The position numbers and the translations under genes were made by a program. Positions 8,765 through 17,907 of a stretch of DNA of 64,000 bases are shown here, piece after piece. Location: positions 62,001 through 126,000 of the forward strand of contig JALXWS010000002.1 of assembly GCA_025144025.1 (NCBI GenBank), written 5' to 3'. The notes below the pieces were generated by a model. That model was not told the DNA's origin. It did not search any database and saw nothing but the letters and a program-made list of their open reading frames with translations. The number at the start of each line of letters is the position of its first letter. Position 1 is the first letter of the stretch. The DNA comes from Corynebacterium sp. p3-SID1241 (lineage in GTDB: Bacteria; Actinomycetota; Actinomycetes; Mycobacteriales; Mycobacteriaceae).

Positions 8765-10429
8765 ATGAGCTCCACCACCACTCCACAACGTCGCCTTGGG
8801 ATCTACGGGGTCCTTCTCATCTTGCTCGCCCTCGTCGCCGCACCACTGGCTTCCGTGTTGGTCAACGCGGCCGTGGGCTACCACGATGAGCCCTCAGCCC
8901 TAGGCAGCATTGTCCAACCGGGCATGCTGCACATCCTTGGCAATACCATCTTGCTGTCCGTGCTGGTCGTGGCTTTTGCCACGCTCATGGCCGCCCCGCT
9001 CGCTTTTTTACGTGCGTGGACGCGCTTTAGCTCGGCCAACTGGATCGAGATCGCCGTCATGATCCCGTTTATGACCCCGCCCTTTGGGGCGGCAATGGCG
9101 TGGATGGATTTCACCCGCCGCGGTGGTGTCGCAGAGATGCTTCTCGGCCACGGCGCCGGCAAACTCGCCCACGATGTCATTTACTCGGTGTGGGGCATGG
9201 CCTTCATCATGGCCGCGGAGCTTTTCCCTTTCTTATATCTCATCCTGCGCACCTGCCTGAATTGCATTCCAGCGTCAACGCTGGAGATGGCCCAGGTAGC
9301 CGGCGCGAGCCGCTGGCAACAGGCCGTGCGCATCATCGCCCCGAATGTTATTGGGCCCTATTCCCTTGGTGCACTCATCATCTTCATCAAGGCCGCCGGT
9401 GAGTTTGGCACACCAGTTACGCTGGGCAATGCCATCGGATACAAGGTGCTCGTCTCCTCTATTTATGAAGACGTCACCATCGACCCTCTCGACTTTTCCA
9501 GCGCCGCGGCGTCCTCTTCGGTTCTCTTTGCCATTGGCGTGGCTGCTTGGGCATTCCAACGGTGGATTTCGCGCCACGATCTCACCGGCGGCGGACGTGT
9601 AAGCCGCCCCGTGCTCATCCGCCTCAGCCCAGTCGGCTCTATCCTCGGCGCACTCATTACCGCAGTCATCCTCTTGGCCGCGGTGATCATTCCCTATCTT
9701 TCCATCACTTTGTCCGCTATGACCATCCTGCGCTCGGCCCCACCTACGCTCGATAACCTCACCTTCGATTACTTCTCCATCGTTGTGCAGATGCCCACCG
9801 CACAGGAAGCTCTGATTCGCTCCATCGGCCTGGGCGCCCTTGGCGCCACCGCTGCCGTAGCACTAGGTGTCCTCGTCACGGTGCTCACCCGCCGCCAAAG
9901 CTTCATAGGCGCAAAGCTGAGCGATTTCTTGGCCGTCGCCCCCGATACCGTGCCGGGCATCGTGCTGGCCATTGGCTTTATTTTGCTGTGGAACTCTCCT
10001 TGGCTGCCCTGGTCGCCCTACGGCACGATGGGCATGCTGGTCATGGCTTTTACGGTGCTCTTTTTGCCCATGACCATTCAAAATATCAAGACTTCAGCCG
10101 AGTCCATCTCCCCCACCATGTACGAGGCCGCCGCGATTTCGGGTTCCTCAACTCTGCAAACTTTTGGGCGCATTACCCTGCCCTTGCTTGCTCCTGGCAT
10201 CTTCGCTGGCTGGCTCCTCGCCTTCTTCGTAGGCATCCGCGAGCTGGTCATGTCCTCGCTCATTCGCCCCAGCCAGGTCAACCTCTTGGCTCCGTGGATT
10301 ATGAACCAATTCGATCAAGGACACCGTGCCGAGGCCATGGCTATGACGCTCATCGGTGTCGGAACGTCCACAATTGTCTTGGTAGCTATCACGTGGTGGC
10401 AAAACCGAAAGGCCGCACATGCCCGCTAG
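8765..10429 (+). CDS. Fused two-domain ABC permease
   Basis: Forms the membrane channel of the importer. The 554-residue protein has about 12 membrane segments in two homologous halves, each with a binding-protein-dependent permease (EAA) loop: MAQVAGASRWQQAVR in the first half (about residue 175) and YEAAAISGSSTLQTFGR in the second (about residue 460). The permease is therefore an internal dimer in one chain, as in FbpB-type transporters and unlike systems with two separate permease genes. It follows the lipoprotein gene by 3 nt, and its last 11 nt overlap the metallophosphoesterase gene. Confidence 0.9.
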   Translation: MSSTTTPQRRLGIYGVLLILLALVAAPLASVLVNAAVGYHDEPSALGSIVQPGMLHILGNTILLSVLVVAFATLMAAPLAFLRAWTRFSSANWIEIAVMIPFMTPPFGAAMAWMDFTRRGGVAEMLLGHGAGKLAHDVIYSVWGMAFIMAAELFPFLYLILRTCLNCIPASTLEMAQVAGASRWQQAVRIIAPNVIGPYSLGALIIFIKAAGEFGTPVTLGNAIGYKVLVSSIYEDVTIDPLDFSSAAASSSVLFAIGVAAWAFQRWISRHDLTGGGRVSRPVLIRLSPVGSILGALITAVILLAAVIIPYLSITLSAMTILRSAPPTLDNLTFDYFSIVVQMPTAQEALIRSIGLGALGATAAVALGVLVTVLTRRQSFIGAKLSDFLAVAPDTVPGIVLAIGFILLWNSPWLPWSPYGTMGMLVMAFTVLFLPMTIQNIKTSAESISPTMYEAAAISGSSTLQTFGRITLPLLAPGIFAGWLLAFFVGIRELVMSSLIRPSQVNLLAPWIMNQFDQGHRAEAMAMTLIGVGTSTIVLVAITWWQNRKAAHAR

Positions 10430-11042
10430 CATTTTTGTCTTTGCCGATCTGCACCTAGGCCGCGCGGGCGCCCCCGGCTTGGACTGGGCCCTGCAGGCAC
10501 TCGAGGTTGCCGCCGACAGAGGGGCCACGGCGTGCGTGTGCTTGGGCGATATCATTGACCGCAACGCTAACTCGGCCGAGTTTGTGCCTCAGGTCCGCAC
10601 CGTTATGGCCCATGCTGTCACTCTGTTCAGCGAAGTCCACTTCATTTCCGGCAACCACGATACCCACCACAACCTGGACCTCCCGCCCGAGGTCACAATC
10701 CACGGCACGCAAGTGCATACCTTTCACATAGGAAACACCACGGTTCTAACCGCAGCGGTGGCCACCGATCCGGACCCCCGCCGCCTCCAGCTTCCACCCC
10801 GCCGCAGCAACGGCCCCGTCCTCGGCCTCCTACATTCTTCCGTCACCGGTGAGTTTTCTAAAGGCACCTGCCTGCCGCTTTCCGTGGCTGAGCTACAGGC
10901 CTGCGAGGCCGATGCCTGGATCCTTGGGCACGTCCACACCCCGCACACGCTTGCCGACGCCCCCTTCATCGGCTGGGTCGGCATGGGCCATGGCTTACTC
11001 TTCGACCCTGATACGTGCCACGTCACACGTTTGCATTACTAG
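10419..11042 (+). CDS. Calcineurin-like metallophosphoesterase
   Basis: Predicted to hydrolyse a phosphomonoester or phosphodiester using two metal ions. The 207-residue cytoplasmic protein has the complete motif set: D10-x-H12, GDIIDR (43-48), GNHD (78-81), an LLHSS segment and GHVHTPH near residue 170. The ATG overlaps the permease end by 11 nt, so it is coupled to the importer, and it ends 65 nt before the GntR gene. The context suggests that the importer brings in a phosphate ester which this enzyme opens, but no residue identifies the substrate. It could equally be a stand-alone nucleotide phosphodiesterase. Confidence 0.85.
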   Translation: MPASIFVFADLHLGRAGAPGLDWALQALEVAADRGATACVCLGDIIDRNANSAEFVPQVRTVMAHAVTLFSEVHFISGNHDTHHNLDLPPEVTIHGTQVHTFHIGNTTVLTAAVATDPDPRRLQLPPRRSNGPVLGLLHSSVTGEFSKGTCLPLSVAELQACEADAWILGHVHTPHTLADAPFIGWVGMGHGLLFDPDTCHVTRLHY

Positions 11043-11075
11043 ATTCGTTCCCCACAAATCCCACTCACATTTTTG

Positions 11076-11099
11076 CTTGCATGCAAGCTTGCATGCAAG
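11076..11099. promoter_or_regulatory. Perfect 24-bp palindrome, probable GntR operator
   Basis: The sequence is two overlapping copies of CTTGCATGCAAG arranged so that the whole 24 bp is its own reverse complement, and each half is itself palindromic. It ends 8 bp before the GntR start codon. The position and symmetry suit an autoregulatory operator of an FCD-type dimer. Binding is inferred. Confidence 0.65.
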
Positions 11100-11107
11100 A
11101 TGGATGC

Positions 11108-11752
11108 ATGTCCAATGAACGAATGCAGCCCGCCGCGGAGCGCGCCTATATCTTCGTTAAAGAGAAGATCATTGACGGTGCCTTCGAGCCTTCGCAGATG
11201 CTCTCGGAGGCATCCCTTGCTACGGAGATGGGCATTAGTCGCACTCCGATGCACGAGGCCTTTCTGCGTCTCGAAGTCGAAGGGTTTTTACAGCTCTACC
11301 CCAGGCGGGGCGCCCTCATCGTGCCGATTAGCCCGCTGGAAATACGCGAGGTTTATGAAGCACGCTTGCTCGTAGATAGGCATTGCGCGGAAAAAATCTG
11401 CGCAATGTCTGATGCCGAGCGCGCGGACATTGCCGATGACCTCGATGCGACAATCGCGGAGCAAGATACTGCGCTTGATGGCGAGGATCTGCACGCATAT
11501 ACGCATCTCGATGCCCGTTTCCATCAGATCATCATGGACGGCGGCGGCAATAGCCTGCTAGCCGGTCTAGGCCACCAGCTACGCGAGCGCCAGCAGCGGT
11601 TTACCGCCACGGCCATTGGCCGCAACGTCGCCCGTGCCCGAACCTTCGTGGATCAGCACCGCACGCTTGCCGATGCCCTCCGCACCGGCGACCTCGACGC
11701 CTACCTTTCCGCATTGGACACCCACCTAACCAACTCGAGAAATCAACTATGA
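11108..11752 (+). CDS. GntR-family transcriptional regulator, FCD subfamily
   Basis: A 214-residue regulator. Residues about 10-75 form the GntR winged helix (ISRTPMHEAFLRLEVEGFL is the recognition region; PRRGALIV is the wing), and about 90-205 form an all-helical FCD ligand domain with the typical metal-binding aspartate/histidine pattern (HTHLDARFH-like segment and a later H). ATG 11108 was chosen because the family homology starts just after it; 11123 is also possible. Its stop overlaps the MFS start in ATGA. FCD regulators usually sense small carboxylates, so the ligand may be the substrate of the flanking transporters. Confidence 0.88.
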   Translation: MSNERMQPAAERAYIFVKEKIIDGAFEPSQMLSEASLATEMGISRTPMHEAFLRLEVEGFLQLYPRRGALIVPISPLEIREVYEARLLVDRHCAEKICAMSDAERADIADDLDATIAEQDTALDGEDLHAYTHLDARFHQIIMDGGGNSLLAGLGHQLRERQQRFTATAIGRNVARARTFVDQHRTLADALRTGDLDAYLSALDTHLTNSRNQL

Positions 11753-12981
11753 CCGAAAAGTTTGCCAAACACTCATGGTTTCCCGTCGCTGGCAGCATGG
11801 TCGCTGTCGCGTGGGGCGGCAATGAGTTCACCCCTCTCCTAGTTATGTACCGCGAGGAGTCGCACTTCTCGCAGGTCACCGTCAATGGCCTCTTGGCCGC
11901 CTATGTGCTCGGCATCGTACCGGCGTTGCTGATTTCTGGCCCGCTTTCGGACTACATTGGCCGCCGCCCCACGATGCTGCCTGCCGCACCGCTATCACTG
12001 TTGGGTTCTTTCCTTTTGTCCATCGCGCCGAATGAGCCGCTCGTCATCGCCGTGGGCCGCATCATGTGCGGCTTGGCTTTGGGCATCGTCATGGCTGTCG
12101 GCTCCACGTGGGTGGCAGAGCTTATAACCCGCGCCGGCGGTGATCCCGCAGCCGGCCCACGCCACGCCTCCATGTGCCTGACCTTAGGCTTCCTCATCGG
12201 CGCCGGCCTCGCATCGGTGCTAGCCCAGTGGGGTCCGTGGCCGACCCACTTGGCGTATATCCTGCACATCCTCCTCACCGTCGCCACCGCTATCTGGCTG
12301 ATGAAGACCCCGGAAACCCGCCCGCCGCGGGGCGCTACGGTAAAAGACACTTTCCTTGACTTAAGCATCCGCGACATGCTGCGCATGCTGCACATTCCCT
12401 CTGCAGCCCACCGCCGCTTCGTGCGAATCGTTCTTCCGGTCGCCCCGTGGGTCTTTGGTTGTGCTGGTGCTGCCTATGCCCTCCTGCCCCAGCTTCTTTC
12501 CAAATCTGCTGGCGATGCCCCCATCGCCTTCTCCGGACTCATGACCGTAATCACCTTGGGCTGCGGCGTCGGTATTCAGATGCTTGGCAAGGTTATTGAT
12601 ACCAGCCGGTCCGCCCGCGCGTCGGCCGTTGCCATGGGGGTTATCACCATCGGCACGGTCCTCGGCGCGGTGGCCTCGCACACCCGCTCGCTGCCGCTCG
12701 GCATCGCCGGCGCCGCAGTAATGGGTGCAGGCTACGGCCTCGCCCTTGTCGCCGGTCTCTCCGAAGTCCAACGCATCGCCCGTGCCGAAGAACTCGCCGG
12801 CCTTACCGCCGTCTACTACTCGGTGTCCTATACCGGCTTCTTTATCCCCATGGCCTTCAGCGCACTCGCCCCGCTGCTCGGCTTTACTACCCTTTTCCTC
12901 ATTGGCGCCGTGCTCGCACTGTGCTGCCTGGTTAACGTCGTCCTCGGCTGGCGCGCCCACCTGCCTGGCCCAGTCCGTTAA
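11749..12981 (+). CDS. MFS transporter
   Basis: A 410-residue membrane protein with about 12 hydrophobic segments, a GPLSDYIGRRPTM loop between segments 2 and 3 (the major-facilitator signature) and a second, degenerate one after segment 8. It is translationally coupled to the GntR gene (ATGA) and ends at the bidirectional terminator shared with ileS. It may export or import the compound sensed by the regulator; direction and substrate cannot be read from the sequence. Drug-efflux relatives are an alternative reading. Confidence 0.85.
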   Translation: MTEKFAKHSWFPVAGSMVAVAWGGNEFTPLLVMYREESHFSQVTVNGLLAAYVLGIVPALLISGPLSDYIGRRPTMLPAAPLSLLGSFLLSIAPNEPLVIAVGRIMCGLALGIVMAVGSTWVAELITRAGGDPAAGPRHASMCLTLGFLIGAGLASVLAQWGPWPTHLAYILHILLTVATAIWLMKTPETRPPRGATVKDTFLDLSIRDMLRMLHIPSAAHRRFVRIVLPVAPWVFGCAGAAYALLPQLLSKSAGDAPIAFSGLMTVITLGCGVGIQMLGKVIDTSRSARASAVAMGVITIGTVLGAVASHTRSLPLGIAGAAVMGAGYGLALVAGLSEVQRIARAEELAGLTAVYYSVSYTGFFIPMAFSALAPLLGFTTLFLIGAVLALCCLVNVVLGWRAHLPGPVR

Positions 12982-13000
12982 GTCCTATCACTCATAAAAA

Positions 13001-13036
13001 ATTGCCCAGCCGCACTGGCTGGGCAATCATTTTTTA
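13001..13036. terminator. Bidirectional intrinsic terminator between the MFS gene and ileS
   Basis: An 11-bp perfect stem (13001-13011 with 13017-13027) and a 5-nt loop GCACT are flanked by six A on the left and six T on the right, so it works for both converging genes. Confidence 0.9.
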
Positions 13037-13052
13037 GGTGGCAACGTACGCG

Positions 13053-16000
13053 CTACTGCTTGACGACGGTAGCGCTAACCCCCTTCACCACCTCGTGCAC
13101 ATCCGCACCATCGAGTGCCTCGGTAGTCACCTGGAAATCGGCGGCGAGCACTTCACCGGCGATGTGGTCGGCGTGACGCTCCGCCCAGGCCTTCTTCTCC
13201 TCGGGGACAGAGAGTACGGCCGCGATGCGATCCGAGACCTCGAACCCAGAAGCCTTGCGGGCATCCTGGAGGCCGCGGATAACGTCCGCCGCCCAGCCTT
13301 CGGCCTCGAGCTCTTCGGTCACCTCGGTATCGAGTACCACCAGGCCGTCGAGGCCCTCGATACGCGCGGTCGACTTCGGATTCGCCGCCTGCAAGCGCTC
13401 GGTGTACTCATCCGAGCCAAGCACGATATCGCCGTCCACTACAACCTCATCGCCGCGGCGTTCGTAGTTGCCCGCCTTGAGATTCTTGATGGCGCGCTGC
13501 ACGTCCTTGCCCAAGCGCGGGCCTGCGACCTTGGCATTGCAGACTACCTGGAAGGTGCCCACCGAATCGACGTCGTTAGTAAGCTCGACCTCCTTGACAT
13601 TGACCTCGTCGCGGATGATATCGGCGAAGTCCGCCAAGCGCTGTGCCCCCTCCAGGGCTACCGTCAGCTTGGGCAGTGGCAAGCGATTGCGCAGCTTATT
13701 GGACTTGCGCACCGAAGACGCCGCCGAAGCGACCGCGCGGGTAGCATCCATCGCGGATACAAGATCTGCATCGGACGGGTAGTCCGCAGCCTGCGGGAAG
13801 TCGGCCAGGTGCACCGAACGCTCGCCGGTCAGTCCACGGTAGATAACCTCTGCCACGTGTGGCAGCAGCGGCGCCACCACGCGAGTCACGGTCTCCAGCA
13901 CGGTATACAAGGTGTTGAAGGCCTCTGGGTGGGCATCCTCGCCCTCCCAGAAACGCTCGCGGGAACGGCGCACGTACCAATTGGTCAGGACGTCGGCGAA
14001 CAGACGCACTTCTTCGGTTGCCGTGGCAATATCAGTATCGGCAAGCGCCGCGTCCACATTGGCTACGACATCGTGGGTCTTAGCCAGGATATAGCGGTCG
14101 AGAACATGCGTGGAACTAGTGTCGAACTTTGCCTCTTTCTCTGCGTAGAGCTGCAGGAAGGTATAGGCATTCCAGATTGGCAGGATGGCCTGGCGCACGC
14201 CCTCACGAATGCCCTGCTCGGTCACGATAAGGTTGCCACCGCGCAGGATAGGCGAAGACATCAGGAACCAGCGCATGGCATCCGAACCATCACGGTCAAA
14301 GACCTCGTTGACGTTCGGATAATTGCCCTTGGACTTCGACATCTTGAGACCATCGTTGCCCAACACGATGCCGTGAGCCACGACCTTCTTATACGCCGGA
14401 CGATCAAAAAGCGCAGTGGACAACGCATGCATCACATAGAACCAACCACGCGTCTGACCGGAGTACTCCACGATGAAGTCAGACGGCGAGTGAGTTTCGA
14501 ACCACTCTTTATTCTCGAATGGGTAGTGCTTTTGCGCAAAAGGCATCGAACCAGACTCGAACCAGCAGTCCAGCACATCCGGCACGCGGCGCATCATCGA
14601 CTTACCGGTCGGATCATCCGGGTTCGGACGCACCAACTCATCGATGTGCGGGCGGTGCAGCGACTCCGGGCGGACGCCGAAATCGCGCTCCAGCTCATCC
14701 AAGGAGCCGTAGACATCCATGCGCGGATAGTTGTCATCATCGGACATCCACACCGGGATAGGAGCACCCCAGTAGCGGGTGCGAGAGATATTCCAGTCGC
14801 GCGCGCCCTCGAGCCACTTGCCAAACTGGCCATCCCGGATGTGCTCGGGTAGCCACTCGATGTCATTGTGATTGAGCTCTACCATGCGATCGCGGAATTC
14901 GGTCACTTTCACAAACCAGGCCGGCAGCGCCATGTAGATAAGCGGCTCGCCCGAGCGCCACGAGTGCGGGTAGGAGTGTTCAATGGTCACGTGGCGCACC
15001 ACTCGCCCAGCAGCCTTCAAGTCTTTGATGATGTCCTTATTCGCATCAAAGACCAGCTGGCCTTCATAGGGCGGAACCTGCGAGGTGAACTTGCCGTCCT
15101 CATCCACCGGGATAACCAGCTCGATGTCGTACTGGTTGGTGGTATTCATATCGTCTTCACCAAACGCAGGGGCCTGGTGTACCACACCGGTGCCGTCCTC
15201 CGTGGTGACGTAATCAGCGATCAAAACCTGGTAGGCGTTGCGCAGATCCGGGAAGAAGCCGAAGATCGGCTCATAAGTAAAGCCCTCGAGTTGCGCGCCG
15301 GTAAAGGTCTCCAGCACCTCGGCCGCCCCTAGTTCCTTCTCCAAGGTGGCCAGCAGGTTTTCCGCCATGATGAAAGTACGGCCGGCGAAATCACCCTCCG
15401 TAGCCTTAAAGAGCACGTAGGTAACCTCTGGATGAACCGCCAAGGCCTCGTTCGAAGGCAAGGTCCAAGGGGTGGTGGTCCAGGCGAGGAAGGAGGCGTC
15501 GGCAAGCGCAGGGTGCTCTGCCAGTGTCTTTTCCGCCGCACTTTCCTCACGCGCCCCCTTCACTGGGAAGGTAACCGTCAGCGTCGGATCCTGGCGCATC
15601 TTATAGGAATCATCCAGACGGGTCTCCTGGTTAGACAGGGAAGTATGCTCCGCCCAGGAGTAAGGCAGGACGCGGAAGCCCTTGTAGATAAGGCCCTTGT
15701 CATAAAGTTCCTTGAACGCCCACATGACCGATTCCATGTAGTTGATATCCATGGTCTTGTAGCCGTTTTCAAAGTCCACCCAGCGGGCCTGGCGGTTAAC
15801 GTAGTCTTCCCACTCGTCGGTGTACTCCAACACGGACTTGGCGCAGTACTCGTTGAACTTTTCCAAGCCCATATCTTCGATCTGTGCCTTATCGGTAATG
15901 CCCAGCTGCTTTTCCGCTTCCAGCTCGGCGGGCAGTCCATGGGTATCCCAGCCGAAGACGCGAGGAACGTAATTGCCAGCCATGGTGCGATAGCGCGGGA

Positions 16001-16223
16001 CAATATCTTTCACGTAGCCGGTCAACAGGTGACCATAGTGCGGCAAGCCATTTGCGAATGGAGGGCCATCATAAAAGATGTACTCTGGGCAGTCCTTGGT
16101 CTTTTCTAGCGAAGCCTGGAAGGTATCATCCTGCTTCCAGTACTTCTGGACTTCCTCTTCCATATCTGGGAAGCGGCTGGAGCCGCCAGTCATGTCAACC
16201 TTGGGGTAAACCTTTTTCGCCAT
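13053..16223 (-). CDS. ileS: Isoleucyl-tRNA synthetase
   Basis: Charges tRNA-Ile. The 1056-residue class I synthetase has the HIGH-type motif as HYGH in GLPHYGHL (about residues 60-67), the KMSKS loop in LKMSKSKG (about 615), a CP1 editing domain between them, and an anticodon-binding C-terminal half. Size and domain order match the long actinobacterial/eukaryotic-like IleRS. The ATG at 16223 has GTGAAGGA upstream as ribosome binding site, and that site is the target of the T-box leader. The long plus-strand frames inside it are antisense shadows. Confidence 0.97.
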   Translation of the reverse strand: MAKKVYPKVDMTGGSSRFPDMEEEVQKYWKQDDTFQASLEKTKDCPEYIFYDGPPFANGLPHYGHLLTGYVKDIVPRYRTMAGNYVPRVFGWDTHGLPAELEAEKQLGITDKAQIEDMGLEKFNEYCAKSVLEYTDEWEDYVNRQARWVDFENGYKTMDINYMESVMWAFKELYDKGLIYKGFRVLPYSWAEHTSLSNQETRLDDSYKMRQDPTLTVTFPVKGAREESAAEKTLAEHPALADASFLAWTTTPWTLPSNEALAVHPEVTYVLFKATEGDFAGRTFIMAENLLATLEKELGAAEVLETFTGAQLEGFTYEPIFGFFPDLRNAYQVLIADYVTTEDGTGVVHQAPAFGEDDMNTTNQYDIELVIPVDEDGKFTSQVPPYEGQLVFDANKDIIKDLKAAGRVVRHVTIEHSYPHSWRSGEPLIYMALPAWFVKVTEFRDRMVELNHNDIEWLPEHIRDGQFGKWLEGARDWNISRTRYWGAPIPVWMSDDDNYPRMDVYGSLDELERDFGVRPESLHRPHIDELVRPNPDDPTGKSMMRRVPDVLDCWFESGSMPFAQKHYPFENKEWFETHSPSDFIVEYSGQTRGWFYVMHALSTALFDRPAYKKVVAHGIVLGNDGLKMSKSKGNYPNVNEVFDRDGSDAMRWFLMSSPILRGGNLIVTEQGIREGVRQAILPIWNAYTFLQLYAEKEAKFDTSSTHVLDRYILAKTHDVVANVDAALADTDIATATEEVRLFADVLTNWYVRRSRERFWEGEDAHPEAFNTLYTVLETVTRVVAPLLPHVAEVIYRGLTGERSVHLADFPQAADYPSDADLVSAMDATRAVASAASSVRKSNKLRNRLPLPKLTVALEGAQRLADFADIIRDEVNVKEVELTNDVDSVGTFQVVCNAKVAGPRLGKDVQRAIKNLKAGNYERRGDEVVVDGDIVLGSDEYTERLQAANPKSTARIEGLDGLVVLDTEVTEELEAEGWAADVIRGLQDARKASGFEVSDRIAAVLSVPEEKKAWAERHADHIAGEVLAADFQVTTEALDGADVHEVVKGVSATVVKQ

Positions 16224-16228
16224 AATTA

Positions 16229-16410
16229 TCCTTCACTCTTAACACGGTGCAGGGACGCGCCATCAAGGCTCGCGGTACCACCCTGCTTGAGCCCGAAGGC
16301 TCCGCTTCGTTTCGGTGAAGGAGTTGACGGTCCCACCCGTTCAGTTCTACTGGGCCACACTGGCTGTTCTTCTGAATTGCTCCCCGGTGATGGCCGGATC
16401 ACTGCGTGTA
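16229..16410 (-). promoter_or_regulatory. Translational T-box riboswitch of ileS
   Basis: The leader contains the invariant T-box sequence AGGGTGGTACCGCG (16271-16284, read on the minus strand). A GAGCC-TTCG-GGCTC hairpin just upstream competes with pairing of the same GGCTC to the GAGCC that follows the T-box. An anti-ribosome-binding-site TCCTTCAC (complement of 16315-16322) is an exact complement of the ileS ribosome binding site (16229-16236). A short stem I candidate, GTGAT...ATCAC, with ATC available as isoleucine specifier lies near 16385-16400. No U-tract follows, so control is of translation rather than termination. The leader end near 16410 is estimated from the promoter. Confidence 0.88.
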
Positions 16411-16416
16411 GGCCAC

Positions 16417-16446
16417 AGTATAGCGCCCGATAATCTTCGCGCACAA
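16417..16446 (-). promoter_or_regulatory. ileS promoter
   Basis: On the minus strand TTGTGC (16441-16446), an 18-bp spacer and TATACT (16417-16422) stand directly ahead of the T-box leader, giving a leader of about 185 nt. Confidence 0.65.
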
Positions 16447-16475
16447 GAAGTTATCCACAGGCTAAAAATTTTCCC

Positions 16476-16504
16476 TTGTGGGGGCTTGCGCGGGGAAATA
16501 AATT
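16476..16504 (+). promoter_or_regulatory. Leaderless promoter of the HNH gene
   Basis: TTGTGG (16476-16481), a 17-bp spacer and TAAATT (16499-16504) end 7 nt before GTG 16512. There is no ribosome binding site between, so the mRNA should begin at the start codon. Confidence 0.6.
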
Positions 16505-16511
16505 GTGAATC

Positions 16512-17513
16512 GTGAACGCGCTAGATACTTACCTCGCAGCCATGGCACCCGGGATGGACATCGTCCTCGGGTGTGCAGGCATGTCTGAGGACGACCTCTG
16601 CGCGCGAGGCGCCGCTGAAAAGACGGCCCGCGAGTTGGCATTGCTAAAAGAGGCGTACTGCGGCACGACTAGGTTCACTAGGAAGCGGCGACGCGCAATC
16701 GAAGGTGCTCAGCACAATGGACATTCCATCGTTGCTTTATCCATCATCGAAAAATATGCGCGGAAGATGCCCACGCTTTTCGACGCCTGGGTTCTCCGCG
16801 AACAACTGTGTACCACCAAAGCTACAGCAGGGGCCCTAGAAAAGCTGGCCCAGTCCAAGGTCCCGAAGAAAAAGCGCAACGTAAAGCCGGGCGTGCGGAT
16901 CATCCGCCGAAAGGATGCACCTTGGACGCTTGCGATCGACGGCTCGTCATCGTTTATCGCAGATCTCCACGCGGCAGTGGAGAACCAAGACAAAAAGCCT
17001 CTAGACGTGGTGGAAGATACCTTCTTCGGCAGCGATACGGCGCAACGAAGCGCCGTGGTAACGAACGTCATCGTGCGGTTGGAAGATTACGTACGCATCG
17101 TCAACGGTGACGGTGAGGAAATCACCCTGCAGATGACCAACGGGGCGACGCTTACGGGAGCGCAGTACCTGCGCCGCACGCTTAAAGAGCATGGGCTTAT
17201 CACCCTAGTAAGCCCCTATGAAGGCGCAGTGAATCTGTATCGCACGCAGCGTTTTGCCAACGCCAAACAACGGCTGATGGCAGGCGCAGAAAATCCCGTC
17301 TGCCCCTGGCCGCGATGCGCTAAGCCTGCCGACGAATGCCAAATTCACCATTTGGATCCGTGGTTGCACGGTGGATTGACCAATATCGCGAACTTATCCA
17401 CAGCCTGCGCCTATCACAATGGCGCCAATGATGACGATCCCAATGCCCCGCCATTGCGCGGGCGGCTTGCCCGAGAAAACGGACAGATTCGGTGGCAACC
17501 GCCTGACTGTTAG
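16512..17513 (+). CDS. DUF222/HNH endonuclease domain protein
   Basis: A 333-residue protein with a helical DUF222-like N-terminal region and a C-terminal HNH domain (about residues 255-310). The domain contains CPWPRC, then CQIHHLDPWLHGG, then NLSTACAYHN, i.e. a zinc-type HNH motif with paired cysteines, catalytic His and final His/Asn. Such proteins are numerous in Actinobacteria and mostly uncharacterised; nuclease activity is inferred. It sits alone between the T-box of ileS and the wag31 end of the dcw cluster, where it looks like an insertion into a conserved order. The cut gene at 1-505 is a relative. GTG 16512 is supported by the leaderless promoter. Confidence 0.85.
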   Translation: MNALDTYLAAMAPGMDIVLGCAGMSEDDLCARGAAEKTARELALLKEAYCGTTRFTRKRRRAIEGAQHNGHSIVALSIIEKYARKMPTLFDAWVLREQLCTTKATAGALEKLAQSKVPKKKRNVKPGVRIIRRKDAPWTLAIDGSSSFIADLHAAVENQDKKPLDVVEDTFFGSDTAQRSAVVTNVIVRLEDYVRIVNGDGEEITLQMTNGATLTGAQYLRRTLKEHGLITLVSPYEGAVNLYRTQRFANAKQRLMAGAENPVCPWPRCAKPADECQIHHLDPWLHGGLTNIANLSTACAYHNGANDDDPNAPPLRGRLARENGQIRWQPPDC

Positions 17514-17586
17514 GACTCACCCGCAAGATAAGGCGCCCTGTGCGTCTTATTGGCGTGCCTCAAAACAAGGTGCGGAGCTTGCTGCG

Positions 17587-17808
17587 TTATTCCTCGCGGA
17601 GGGCTGCACGCAAAGACTCCTGCTCAGGATTTTCTGCTGCCCCAGCCTTGTCGGTGCGATGTTTATGCGCCCAGTCCAGGATGAAGCACACGAGTCCCAG
17701 ACCAGCAGCGGCGAAGACAAGATAGAGCGACCAATCGGCTCCCGAAATGACGAAGTTCACCAAGGCCACGAATGCCACGAGGGCTAGAACTAGAGCGGCA
17801 ACGAGCAC
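17587..17808 (-). CDS. Small membrane protein of the wag31 region
   Basis: A 73-residue protein with two hydrophobic segments (about 3-22 and 28-47) and a charged tail containing DWAHKHR and ending ALREE. The GTG start follows AAAGGA with 6-nt spacing. Small two-span proteins of this kind lie beside wag31 in corynebacteria as far as I remember; the function is unknown. It is separated from wag31 by a strong terminator, so it is transcribed independently. Confidence 0.75.
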   Translation of the reverse strand: MLVAALVLALVAFVALVNFVISGADWSLYLVFAAAGLGLVCFILDWAHKHRTDKAGAAENPEQESLRAALREE

Positions 17809-17860
17809 GATGGTTCCTTTCGGCTGGGACGGGATGAGGTACGACTGTCTAAAACAACAA

Positions 17861-17891
17861 TAGCGCCCCCGCCGCGGTGGCGGGGGCGCTA
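17861..17891 (-). terminator. wag31 terminator
   Basis: A perfect 13-bp GC-rich stem (17861-17873 with 17879-17891) with a 5-nt loop. Read on the minus strand it is followed by TTGTTGTTTT. It stands 17 nt after the wag31 stop and closes the dcw cluster. Confidence 0.88.
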
Positions 17892-17907
17892 AGGAGTACG
17901 GGAGGGC

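Noticed and set aside
13038..14852. 604-codon plus-strand frame inside ileS
   Set aside because: It is an antisense shadow of a GC-rich conserved gene; its translation shows no family motif and ileS is certain on the other strand.
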